Source of the DNA: Plecoglossus altivelis
Lineage: Eukaryota > Chordata > Actinopteri > Osmeriformes > Plecoglossidae
Direction: 5' to 3'
Length of the DNA: 64,000 nt
NCBI GenBank assembly: GCA_036571765.1
Contig: BROE01000016.1
Coordinates: 12,283,838-12,347,837 of the forward strand
The notes beneath the pieces were generated by a model that had not been told where the DNA came from, did not search any database, and saw nothing but the letters and a program-made list of their open reading frames with translations. Shown here one piece after another: positions 12,377 to 25,500 of the stretch. Numbering within the stretch: the first letter of the stretch is position 1; the number at the start of each line of letters is the position of its first letter. The position numbers were made by a program, and so were the translations under genes.

Positions 12377-13560
12377 GCTTGTAGATAGTGTACACAGAGA
12401 CAGAGGGGGCTGTTATCTCTTCAAACTACTCTTACACTGAGCCAATGTTCTATGGCACAAAAGCAACAGCAACACAGAGCTGAAGGTCCTATTGAGCTGT
12501 CCATGCAGAAGCCTGAAGAAAAATAATCATCTCCGCAAACAGCAACCACCTTTAGTATGCACTGTTACAATCATAAATCCTCTACTGGTGCCAGTAATGA
12601 CATTTAGTTGTGATCCACTAAGATGCTGTCTTGAATCACTGATGCTACCTGAAAGTTGCTTTCAATAAGGGAAATGTCTTCTTAAGGAAAGATGCTTTTA
12701 AAGGTACAATAGGTAACCTACATTTTGTCAGTAAAAAAAATAAAATTGAGAGGTCCCCTATCAGATAAAAAATATGATATTTTATACATGAGAACTGACA
12801 TTAAAACAGAGCGCTCAGTGCCAGTAACAATCAACTCTATGGCATTCCCCAGCTACTTTCCAGCCAATTGGGTTTTAGCAATCCCTTTTCAACACGGTGG
12901 GTTTTCCTCTGCTATATTTTGTCAAAGAATGTTGATCAAAATCGAGATATAGGGAAGTTTGGAAGTTGATAAAAGTATTGGGGGCGCTGTTTGTCAATTT
13001 GCTATGTATTAAATAATGTTACCCACGGCAGTTTTTTAAGGGAGCCCCAATGTTGAATGGTCTGCCACAGCTTCTGCTCCAGTGCATGTCAAAGGTTAAT
13101 GAGTTGCTCTGCAGTGAGATTACCCTTGTGAACTCTGTCACGGGCAGCTCTCAGGGGAATTAACTGGTTAATGAAATGAAAAGCAAATGAAAAGAAGGAG
13201 AGGATGTAACAGGATTTAGGATAAATGGCTGACTGAATGGGCAAATGACTGTGATGCTTCAGCGATTCACTTGTTTGGGGACATGTGCAAACATTAAGTG
13301 TGGACATTCAGCGAAATATAATGCTATAAATGCTATAATTATAAAGTTCAGATTAGTAGCTACTGAGTTGTAACAGTTTGTCATGGTTAAATCTGATATC
13401 TACCTGAATGAACTTTCTGCATTTGTATTTGACCATAATAGTAACCTATATAAACCCTTGCCAACTAAATGAGTGCATACATGTTGCCCTTTGAACAGAC
13501 CACTAGTTTATATTGGTTGGTGTCATAAAGATGTGTGCAGTATAATAATTTTAGTTGGCT
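12377..13560. promoter_or_regulatory. Divergent pcbd1 / hgsnat intergenic region
   Basis: About 1.2 kb separates the two start codons and must hold both 5' UTRs and promoters. A TATATAAA element at 13446-13453 lies about 110 bp before the hgsnat ATG. The stretch 12690-13060 opens with AAAGGTACAATAGGTAAC and looks like unique or decayed-repeat sequence. No coding exon is visible. Confidence 0.45.
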
Positions 13561-16500
13561 ATGGAGCCCAGAAGATTGTTGAGACAGACCCTGATCTGTA
13601 TGTTGTTTCTTACATATATTACTGGATTGGAAATACTATCACATGCTGGTGAGTGTTCCTTGGGCAGTACAGCATCAAACTTTAAAACTTCACTTGTTAA
13701 GGAGTTTGACTCAGAACATATTGCCCATCACCGGGAAAATCTGTTGTTTCAGAGGCTGACTGGTCTTAGAGTGTGTTTTTCATATAAAATTAGTGTTAAT
13801 GTGGCATCCTGTATAAAGCTACCTCCATCTGTCAGTTGATAGCGCAGCACTTTTCTCAAAATGCCAACTGATCAACATTGAAAGTTTTTAGATTCAGTGT
13901 TTGATATATGTGAATAGATACACCAATGACTGTTTATAGGTTACGTTACCTTGGCTGTTTGGATCAAGGTTTTTTTTGTCATGCCAACTCCGTAGAAATG
14001 CTATGTAATTCCATTGCATTTAGGACCGTTTTTGAAAATGGATCAGGCTTTGATTACAGTTCATAACCTGTTACCAGAAGGAGTAGATATAGTCTACACT
14101 TCTGACTACTGCTACAAGGTATGAATAGAGAGAGAGAGAGAGTGAGAGAGAGAGTGAGAGAGAGAGTGAGAGAGAGAGTGAGAGAGAGAGTGAGAGAGAG
14201 AGAGAGAGAGTGAGTGTGAGTGTGAGTGTGAGTGTGAGTGTGAGAAACACAATATTTGTTGAGTGTGAGGTTGTGAGGTATTGCTCTAAATTCTTTGCAT
14301 ATCGCCCCACATAGTGCCTCTACCAGCCCCTGGTCACGTTGAAAAGTGGCTACCAAAATGCTTCTTTTGTGGTTAGTACCCACTTTGTCCTGATTCTGCA
14401 GGTAGAATCCCAAGAAACAAACACACCTCTCTGCAGGTAAACCTGATTCAATGCTAAACATATTATATTGTAACTTCATAAATTATGTGACGCCATGTTG
14501 ATTAAATGGTGTAAATTGCATATACTGGTTTACCACGCCTGTTGTTATTGATGTTTCTCTATTATAGTAAATTAGTTGCTGGCCTTTAACTGTTTGAGTT
14601 CTCAACATGTAGCAGGAAATACTAGTCTTGCATTCAATAATTGCATCAGCAATTCATGAGATTATTTACTGGAGTTGGAAGGTGATTCTAACCTGTTTTA
14701 TGGAACTGAGTGATGACTTGGTTGAATCTACCTTACTGGGTATTGATCCAGCTTTTTGGGGGCTTAATAGCAGCTGACACTCCAATAATGATGAAAAGAG
14801 TCATTGGGATTTCTGAGCAACATCTTGTTGAAATCTCAGAGGGGATGTCCAACAAAAGGAAACAGTAACCACACTTATAAACAATCACATTTTTATGAGA
14901 TGACAGGGCAGAGCTTTCCATTTGTAGGTCACCCTTAAACATGCTCCGAGGGATCTGGTTACACACAACAAGACATTGGTGTTTTTTCCTCCACGTCAGC
15001 TGAGATCTAGTCTTGGGCTTCCAAGATCAATGCAGCGGTCCCTAACCAGACTCAGCCACTATTGATTTCCTTTTGCCCTTAAAAAAACACTCCCAGTGAT
15101 AGCCAGTATGTCATCCCCCCTCAAATCAATAACGCCTTGTAATGCACATTTTTGGAGTTTTTAACCCAGAGACGGTGATACTGAAGATGAGACTTGCAGT
15201 TCTGGTCTGTAACACTAGGTGGCGGTCACGATCCTTTTTGTTTTTTGTTTGTTACTTCTTTCTTTGGGTAGTGGGGGGGGGGGGGGGGGGGGGGTAATGG
15301 AATAGATTGTGTGTAGAGGAAAATACATACAAGGGGTAAAATATCTGATTAATGTTTGAGACAACACAGTTTGCAATAATATTCAATAATTGTACATTTG
15401 ATGTGGATATATTCAATGGTTTATCACCATCATGATTAATGACAAGCAACTGTTATGTTGTCATTGTACCTGTGTCTCCTGGATGCTTTTTTGATGATCC
15501 AGGTGGAGTCAGCTGTATGAAGAGGCTGGTCATTATTCTGTGTGGGTTCAACAGTCTGATTCCTCCAGTAACACAACCTGCTCACACACTGTAGAAACAA
15601 GTCCACAAAATGCCTACTTGCGTAAGTACACAAGTGATACATCTTCATTCATGATAAAATCATATTTTTTATACAACGTGAAACTTGTTTTCCACTCTAA
15701 AACCTCATATTTACATTTGTAAATAATTAACATGAACTTGACAGAGATAGCCAATGCCAATAATTAAGAAAGGAAAGTAAGTACTAATGTACTTCTAAAT
15801 CTTGAGAGTAATCCTGAGCCTAAGACTTTGATCCTCACAGCTCCTAATTGAATCAGCAAGAGAAGACATCAGCTGTGTTGTACACATCTATTGAGAGGTA
15901 ATTCTCTCTGATCTCGCGGGACAAGATGTGTATCGATTAGATAAGCCAGCCTTTCTTGAAAATGGATAAAAGAAAAGCTTTTCAGTTTGTTTTGGAGACT
16001 ACTCCAAAACAAAGGGGATTGTGGGTAATACATTAGGGAGCAGGGAGGGATTAGTTTGTAATGGGATTCTGAAAGCGTCTTTCTCCATAATGTACACTCA
16101 ACTTACCAATATTGCAGATTATGTTGTAGATCAGACTTTTAAGGCCAAGTAGCCATTATCTAGCAGATATACAGTCAGTAGGACTACACTCCCCCTACTG
16201 TAGGATGAGCTCCCATTAGCTTCAGTGTCCGGTGATTATGGGGTTCATAGGGCTTTCACAGGAGTAACTAATGGTCTGGTCATCAGAAGCAGTTGAAGGC
16301 ATCAGGAGCAGGTTAGAGTTGCCATACTGAATACAGTTTCAAAGTTAACTTTAGTCTGCAAAGAGATTGTTTGCCAGTGAGTGTGACAATATGTTAGAAA
16401 ATATATACATGTAACACAGAATGTCCTGTTTTGGAGTTTCAAGTCTGTCTTTAACATTGTCAGAACTGAAGGATTTGTTAAACCACAGGCCATGAATCAC

Positions 16501-19500
16501 CTAAGTGAACCACAACACAGAGATATTTTAAGATGTTAGCCTGACCACAATTGAATTAGCAAAATAATAACCGCAAAACCATCATGTATGAATTAGATAT
16601 ACACTAGATATGCAATAGTTTCATTAGGGCATGAAGTGATTTTGTTAAACCACTTGTTCTACAATGGCTGTCTTACGTACCAGATTTCTGTCAAGAATAA
16701 TGTGTGTGCCCAAGAAGCTGTGTATCACTGTACACACATCCAGCCTCCATGTTTTGAGAGGTTTATGAGTTTTTATGAGTGGGGAGCATAGAGGGTTGGA
16801 CTTTTCAAAGGTGATTAAATGGCCAGTCTTTGTTCAGAGTAGATGTCATAGTGTGCATTCAACCAAGGTTAAAATGAATGATTTTTGTTTGTTTTTCCAC
16901 ACAAGACAAACAGACAGCACCTTGTTTCCTGTTTCCTCTGCTTTTATGCGAGTGCACATGTAGGTGGCTCATGTTATATTGGTTGATTATACCATTTTAA
17001 CCTTTATTTTATCGTTTCCTTATCAGAATCTTTCAGCCTTACGGGTGTGATTGAATGAGATTCATGTCTTAGTGCTACATATTCTATGCTGTATATTTAG
17101 AAAACACTCAAAACAAGTCACGAACATGGTTTATTTGGGTTTATTTTGAAAGAAGGTATATGACCTGGCTGGCTCCACTGTGTCATGCATCCCAGACATA
17201 CAAACCTGAACCCCTGGAGCATATTACATCATTGATTCCTTCAGGCTGTTCTTCACATGCACTCCATCTTTGTTTTCCTGTCGTATTGCAGCGTAGCCTT
17301 AAAGAATGTCCCTTTTTTATAACTTGAGGCTTAGATTACCTCGATTGACTTCTCTGTGATGGATTGGTCTAGCGTTTTCTATTAGAGTTCTGTTTGTCCC
17401 CTGAGGGATCCCCAGTGACAGAGGCTGGGTGACAGAGAGCCGCCGGGGAGCATGGAGACAGGCAGAGGGAAGTATATCGTTTAAGGGGCTGGAAGTGGTA
17501 GTCAGTACTCTTATCCTTAGTCAGATGACATTTTGATTGAGGTAGAAGATGCCTGGCACAGACTTCTAGACTCATTGTCAACTTTACAATTGTGGATTTG
17601 GTATTCTGCTCTGTTCCGTGAACAACTGTAAGTTCTAAAGACAATAAAGTGACAACTGTTCCTCTTCATGTGCTGTGCAGCTCTTGTGGCATCAGCACTT
17701 CTCCTAGCCCTCCTCTCTCTTTGTTATGTGGCTGCACCCTACTGCTACAGGTAATTTGACCAGTTATTCATTTATTAGCATACGTTTAGCATAATTTCTA
17801 TGGTGGCACAGCTCATTGATGCTGGAGCAATGTCAAGGTATTTTAACTGGCACGCTCAGTCAAGTTGAGCTATACTTGTTTTTCCATGACAGGAGAAGCT
17901 GTACAACAAAGTTGATCAAGCGTATGTGCTTGAAAGCTCCACAGAACTTGGCCGATTGTGTAAGTATACATTACTTTCTTGGTTGAGAGAGTTTCTCCTT
18001 TTAAGGACAATAGATCAACACAAACAATCACAACTCTACTCTTCTTAGTCCAAAGTTAAAGAATGCACTGACTAGCGCAAATGACCACTCACTAGCCTTA
18101 TTCCATTAATTTGATTACTATATAAAATATATTTTCGTCTTCTGAATGCATTGTTTTGTTTGAATAGTTTTCAGTGAGTTATCATGCAAAGGTCGAGAGG
18201 CATCTGAAATTACTTTAGGACTCCAGTCATCAAGCTATAGAATAGAAGGCTAAGAGGATGATTGATACAAATGTTATCAGACCCAGTGGTACAGCTAGCA
18301 GACATACACTGGGGGTGATAGATCAAGCAGTGTATCTGTCCTCTTGTCTAGCTTAACGACATCGGCTGCTGTGTATTTTTGGTGAGCATGAATAGCTCCT
18401 CTCATCTTCCAGAGGAAGAGATCTCTGTCTTCCATATGCCGGCTTGATGGCAGTCAGATCCATCACAGGGAATTAGTACTGGTGTCTTCCTGCTCTGGCT
18501 CCTTAGACTGTGTGGGGGCCAGGGAGCCAGGGTAATATAACTGAGAGGGCAGCAGGCCAGAGTCATCCACATCCCACCCTCAGAAAAAAGTGAGGGGGAG
18601 GGGCCAGCAATCACCACAGGAAGAAGAAAAGTAAAGATACTCACTCTTGAGGCACTCACATAGGGCTTTCAAACACTTATTAACATGTCACAGCGTTTCA
18701 AGACAGGTTTCTGTTACCACAGAGGGTTGGAGAGCGTTATTGAAGTCCGATCATATGTGTCATGTAAAATACGGTGAAAGTGTGTAAAGCATTGGCTGAC
18801 ATCTTTTTTTTGTTCAGGGTGAAACACAGAATGGTGGGGCAGAGGCAGAGGCTGCCAGACCTAAGCAGGCACGGCTACGCTCATTGGACACTTTCCGAGG
18901 GTATGTACCGTACTGTTCATTGTGAACAGTACTGTTTATCAGTCAATCACCATGTTCGGTTTGTTTGCATGCTGATTGATTTTAGGCTAATCATAGGCAT
19001 GCTGAAGATGCACAGGCCCCAGTATGTATTATATAAAGCCTGATTATAAGGGTCACTGTCTGGTCACTTGCTCACTTGTGCCTTTGTCACCCAGGCAATA
19101 GCTTTGGGCATGATTTCTAATATCTCTTCTGTCTATGGTTTGGAACAGCGTATTTCTGTTGGACAGGAGTGATGTGATTTAATCTGGGGTTCCTGCTGGC
19201 CTTAATTGTGGCCTCGGGGCAGACAAAAAGCACGCCTCTCTGAAAACAGGAAGCTGGTGTGCCTTTGACCTACCCATGCCAAATAATTGATGAAATAATA
19301 CCTTCAACATATCAGCACACATTAGTTTAGCTACGGCATTAGATCCTAACAGGATTGAGTGGATTTGAGGCTGGGTTTTATATTAGACAGTCATTAGTAA
19401 AACACATATCGTAATATCTGTCTTCTTCATATACACAAAGGTGTGTACATTATTTGACCATTTTTATTTGAAGTCGAATATATATCTTCAGAAGTAGCAA

Positions 19501-22500
19501 CTTGGAAACTAAGCCTGAGGCCTTCTTAATTGGGTTTGTATCACTTTACAGTGAGGGTTAGAATTGATCTTTGAATGGACTCTACAGCATGATAAACTTG
19601 TCAGGTTAAAACACCTGAGATTCTTGTCACTGCAGAATGTGTTCCTCTGGGATTACAAATATTTACCTATAAATGTTTTACAGTGGTTCCTGTCCCAGAA
19701 ATCTAATACCTTTCAATATGCTTAATCAAAGTGTGACTCAGTCTCAAGATTAACGTAGCCGGCACCTCAACCGAGTGAGTTACGATCCATATCCCAATAA
19801 GTAACAACTTTCTACAGGAGAAAGAAGCATCAGTCATCTGAGTGGTGGAACATTTCAGAGGCCAGAGGGTTTTCTTCTGAGCTGAAAGGCCTTTCAGCCT
19901 ATTCCTCAGTGTCGCTGGACATGATCTATGGAGAATAGTAGACTTTGTTTGCATTTTAATTTTTCTAAAAGGATCTGGATTTGAATCTTGTGGCACAGCT
20001 AAAAGCCTGCCAGCAGTTGCAGTTCTACTGAAGATTACATATTCTGAAGTAGTTGTTATGTATACAAGAAGCAACAGTAATTACAGGAATGTGTCAGGTG
20101 TGTCACAATGTAACACTAGGTGGTCAAGTACATTCACATGTATTGTCAGGTGTAGAGTGATAATCATCTAGATGTTTTTCAGTATCTTAAGTCATGGAAA
20201 AAGACCTGTCATTTTGTTTTCAGTCATTCTGATCAGTCCACATAGTTGTTTTGGCAAGAAAAACGAATCCCCTGAGGCGCTGTATTGCAGCACTACAGAG
20301 AATCTGAGGAACTTCACCGTTGTCAATGTAGTGACTAATGGGTGGATTAGCTACCATCTGAATGAAGATGCACACTTGCGTGTCTTCAGATTTGTGTGTG
20401 TGCTTTGGTTTATGCACACTGGCTCGCTCCTCTGTAATAGGCCTTCGGAGATGATAGCGTCTGATTAAAATCTCGTATCAGCAGGTTAGGGCTAAAAGGA
20501 GCAGTAATGGCTTGGTGTACCTCCTAATTGATTCCATCCAGAACAACAAGGGAGGACTGAAGGAGATACAGAGCACCTTATCAGACCACTAATTCTCTAG
20601 GAGGTTGTTGTAATTTCCTTAAGGTTTTTAAAGATCACCCAACGTTTTACTCCTCAGATCGCGCTACCCATGAATCAAATACGAAAAATTAGAATCTTAT
20701 GGCTGATGAAAAGGGAGGAGCTCTCGATGGAGCACTGCACAGCTCTGCACTACACCTATTACCTGCAGGCTTTTGCCAGCACAATCCGTTTGTGCAGTGT
20801 CATGCAACCATTTTCTGTTGTGCTACACAAACAACCTTTCAACAAGCAGCTGATTCAGTTTAGTACTTCATCATGTATGCTATGTTTCAGTGGCTTCAGC
20901 TTGCACTAAGAAATAAGTGTATCATAAATTACAACCCAAGTGTTTAGTCAGCACTCCTGCATGAGGAGATCCAGAGGACAAGTGTTCATTTCCTGAGTGA
21001 TTCATAATGCTTAGATGGCAGTACCTCGTGTTTGCAATGTGACTGAACATATACTTTTGTCCTGATCTCTTGATCTCTGAGTCACAAGTTATGTCTGTAT
21101 TAATGACATTGGATTGAGTAGATGCACTTCAGCTAATTTTTTTCTGTATTTCATGGCTTTACCCATCAATATACACAAACAATTATGGAACCAATCTAAT
21201 ACTAATCACATTTCTTCAAATATAATTTAACATGAAGACTATAATGAGAATGTATTTAAAGAGCAATGTTTTGTGATGTTTTATAGATTTTCCCTGACAG
21301 CCATGGTGTTTGTGAACTATGGAGGTGGAGGTTACTGGTTCTTTCAACATGCACCATGGAATGGTAAAGTATAAGACCGATGCTCCTCCTACTTGTGAGG
21401 ACAATGCTTGCAGTAACCAGGACAGAACGCACTGTAGTTCAAAGCCATTGAATGTTTCCTCATACTCACGATTCTCCTGCCTGCATTAGCGATGGTCAAC
21501 ACGTGCTCATATCACCCAGACCTGTGTGACGTGACGTCAGTCCTTATCTGGGCCAAGTCTGTCACCTCCCACAGATCCATACAGTTAACTAAATAAGAGG
21601 GAAAAGAGGAGGAGGGTTGGATGGCCCATTTTAATGGAGACAAAATGCATCTTTGCTGGTATTTAAAGATGCTTTATAATAGCCACTTCATCACATCCAC
21701 AGGCCTATTGATTTTAGAGAAGAGTTGATGGATTCTGATATTACTACAAGACCGCTACTGTCATAGAGTTGGGACATTTACAAATCACCCACCACTCAAA
21801 ATCAAACTGTAATACGAAAACTGTATTTTTAATGGTAATGAAAAACACCCACATCTGATTTAGGATTGAGGCCAATCTGTTTTAAAATGACTTTCTTTCT
21901 GTCTGTTGGTCCATATATCTGTCCGTGTGTCTGCCTGCTGATTTGCATGGCCTGAATGTCTGACTCTGTCCTACAGGTCTGACTGTGGCAGATCTTGTGA
22001 TGCCATGGTGAGTTGAAACTTTTCCAGCTCTGGTCAACGATTAGCACTGCAATCATGACAAATCATCAAATTCAATCCTATTTAATACTAGTATTCATTA
22101 ACAATGCATTGCCTTCCGACCTGGATGAAAGGGCACTGCTGCCATTGAGTAACACTAATCTGTGTTAGTTACTGGGATGTTTCTTGATGTTTTCCTCCAG
22201 GTTTGTGTTCATCATCGGGACATCGGTGGTATTAGCCTTCAGTTCCATGCAGAGAAAAGGAGTCACCCGTGTGCAGCTGCTGCGTAAGCTAACCTGGAGA
22301 ACTGTGGTCCTTCTGATGATTGGTTTCTGTTTTCTCAACTACTCTCCAAAGGATGGACCGTGTAAGTACACACCATGTCAAATCCATGTAGTTACTACCT
22401 GAACCGTGTTTTTGTGTCAAATATCCACCAAATTAAGACATTTTCATGACTGGAAAAGGAAGTTCTTCTGGCTGGTTTCGCATTGACCTGTCTTAAATAT

Positions 22501-25500
22501 CTTTATCTTCTGTTGAGAGCCAAAAGAACAATTTCTGATATCAACTATTTAATTTGATCAAGTATTTTGCCTTGGAGATAAGAGCTCTTCAGTTAATCAT
22601 GAAGTCTGATCGTGGGTAGAGGCAGTACCTGACTGGGACGTGATAGGGTTATATAAGGGAAGCTCTCAGAAAAGGCCACAGTTATTACTGTCCACCAAAA
22701 GCCAGGGTGGCCGCCCTTCACACATTAGCCAGCCCCAGTACTAATGGACTTTCCTGGGAGGATGTTTCTGTAACCAGGTTAACAAAAATATTGTTATTCT
22801 GCGCAAAGGCAAAATACAACATCAGGGGACGTTTAACAGAGGCGGATTGGGCAAAAACAACCTCTGCAGTAATGGACAATTACAGCAGATAGAGTTACAT
22901 AGAACCAGCTGAACAGTGGAGACTGTGCAACCTCTCATAATGGGGTGATGACTTTTACCATATCTGCTGGTTTGTCCTGATTCTCAAAGGACGTCATTGG
23001 CACCTTCTGCGTTTAATCTAATAAAGGATTGTACTTTTTCCGTATTCTCAATTTCTCACGTCAGAGGTATCGCAAAACAAAATGATTAGGTTCCTAACAT
23101 GTTGATTCAGCCAAGGTAATCCAGCTGTGTTAAGGTGATCTGTTTACATATATCTTCTTGCTTCATGAGTCCTTATAATAGGTATTTTGTCCCATCATCC
23201 CTGATATTATTTCATATAATTCTGATTTAGAATCCAGAGTCAGGTGAAAGTGAAAAAAGGTTAAAACATAGCAATGTCAGCTGCTATGTATGTTGAATTG
23301 TGAGACATTCAAATTCTTGAACCTGCTGCCTTAACAAACATAGGCCATTACTTATTGAAAGAGCTTTTTCCTTTCCTGTGAAAAGAGACATTTCCCCCCA
23401 TCTTATTTGATTTGTCTGGATCAATGATTAGGATTATATTGTGTGTGTTTTTTACAGCACTTTGTTCTCAAAGAGGTTTTCAATTAAGTAATGTACAGAT
23501 TACAATCTATCCTTCAACCTAAGGCCATTCCCATCCTCCACAATTTGTCACAACCAGGAGATAACTGAATCTTTGATTGGCTTTCCGCTTCCCTGACACA
23601 CACCTCCACATCCGAGGACTGACACCATTTCCTCCCATATTGGCCTAAGCGTTCACTTTCATCCTCCCTCAGGGAACAGTATACTTGTAGCCTCACATCT
23701 GCTCCAATGGAGGTTAGCATCGGTTTCCTGTATGATAACTTGCTGAAGTCATCTGAAATTGTTTTACACAGTTTTGAGGACTGTATTTCATGTGCACTGT
23801 ACAGTAGCCATGCATATTTTGAGTAAAGGTGTGGAGCTTGTGTTTTTTCAGTGTCTTGGTCCTGGTTGAGGGTTCCTGGAGTTCTGCAGCGTCTGGGTTT
23901 CACATACTTTATATTGTCTCTTATGGAAACATTCTGGGGCCAGAAAGTAATCCCAATGAGGAGGGTGAGCCCCATTTCCCACCATATTCTCATTTCTGAA
24001 TCTGCTTTACGAACCAACTTAAACACTGAAGGAATTGGCTGAATGATTTTTATAAATATTTTTTTACTATCTAGAATCCTTGGTGGAAAGCTGTCCAGGA
24101 TGTGGTCTTGTATTGGCCGGAGTGGGTCTTCATTCTTCTCCTGGAGACTGTCTGGCTTTGTTTCACTTTCCTATTGCCTGTTCCCAACTGCCCCGTGTAA
24201 GTCAAACCTGACATAATACCAAGCATTCCTTTCATGCAATTTTTTTGGCCAACATCCAAGAAACCAATCATTTAGTGATTTGTCATTTAAATTACCACCA
24301 GGCAAGATGGCAGTGGGGAATCTAAAGATCTAATCTATTTCTACATGCTGTGGTGATCTCATATGTGGCCAGACAGTAAACTGGTTGCATGCAGTGGCTG
24401 GGATGGCGCTTGGGTGCTCCATGTGCTGCTGCTGTTATGAGCCATTGTGATTTATGGCTCCGAGGTGGACGCTTCACAGGGCATAATTAGCCAATCTGAG
24501 TCTGTCATGTGCAATAAGAGGGGCTGAGGCAGAGGATCCATCTTCCACTCTCTCTCACTCTCACTTTCACTCTTTCTCTCTTTCTGTTCAGCCCACCTGC
24601 TTTCTCTTTTCTCTCCTTTTTACATTCTCCTTTCTCTTAGTTTTCTCCTCTGTGCGTGACCCTGCATGGCCATAGTAAGATAGCTGATGATAGTATGGTG
24701 AAAGAAAATGATTCCAGAATTTCTGTTTCTCCAATTTTCCCCTTTTTTTGTAGAATCTTTGCGTGTGATGGGATTAGGATGGGGGAGGGTCTGACAGTAG
24801 ACAGTATCATTGATTTAAAACCTTTGTTTCCCCAAAGAGGTTATTTGGGTCCTGGTGGAATTGGGGATGATGGCCTGTACCCTAACTGCACTGGAGGGGC
24901 AGCAGGATACATTGACAAGTGGTTACTAGGTGACAACATCTTCCATTATCCATCATGCAGGGTAAGGTTGAGTACTTTCCAATGGCTGATACTTGTTTAT
25001 TAATTCAGGAAATCCAGACAGTAATTAAGGAATTAGATTAGCAGAAATATATGCCAATATTTAGTCATTTTGTCCTGTTTGTCAGGAAATGTATCGTACA
25101 ACAGAGCCGTTTGATCCAGAGGGGGTTCTGGGAACCATCAACTCTGTAGTCCTAGGATTTCTGGGGATGCAAGTAAGCTAATCTTGTGTTTTGTCAATAA
25201 TTTTCTTTCTTTTTTTTCTCTCTTTCTTTTTTTTAAACCAAAAATCCATTTCTTCCCTACCTTTTCCATGATTTTGTCCTTACTGGAAAAGTAGATATAT
25301 TCTCACAGGATAAATTATTTTCAGTATTCATAGTTAAATTAGATTCATACTATCCACATAAAATTCAGATTTAGTATGTATTTTGACACTAAGTTTGAGC
25401 AAGTGCTACAATAATGGTTGTCTCAGGGACATTTTCCTGCAGGGTAAAAGCACAGCTGTTCTTCTTCATTGACACCTCATGTCCCCTCAAGGTCAGGACA

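Noticed and set aside
14054..14479. Minus-strand frames rich in TH and LS repeats
   Set aside because: They are translations of the microsatellite, overlapping genuine hgsnat exons on the other strand.
23514..24026. 170-codon open frame on the minus strand
   Set aside because: It lies antisense over hgsnat exon 23852-23964. It shows no recognisable domain, and the plus strand explains the conserved sequence.
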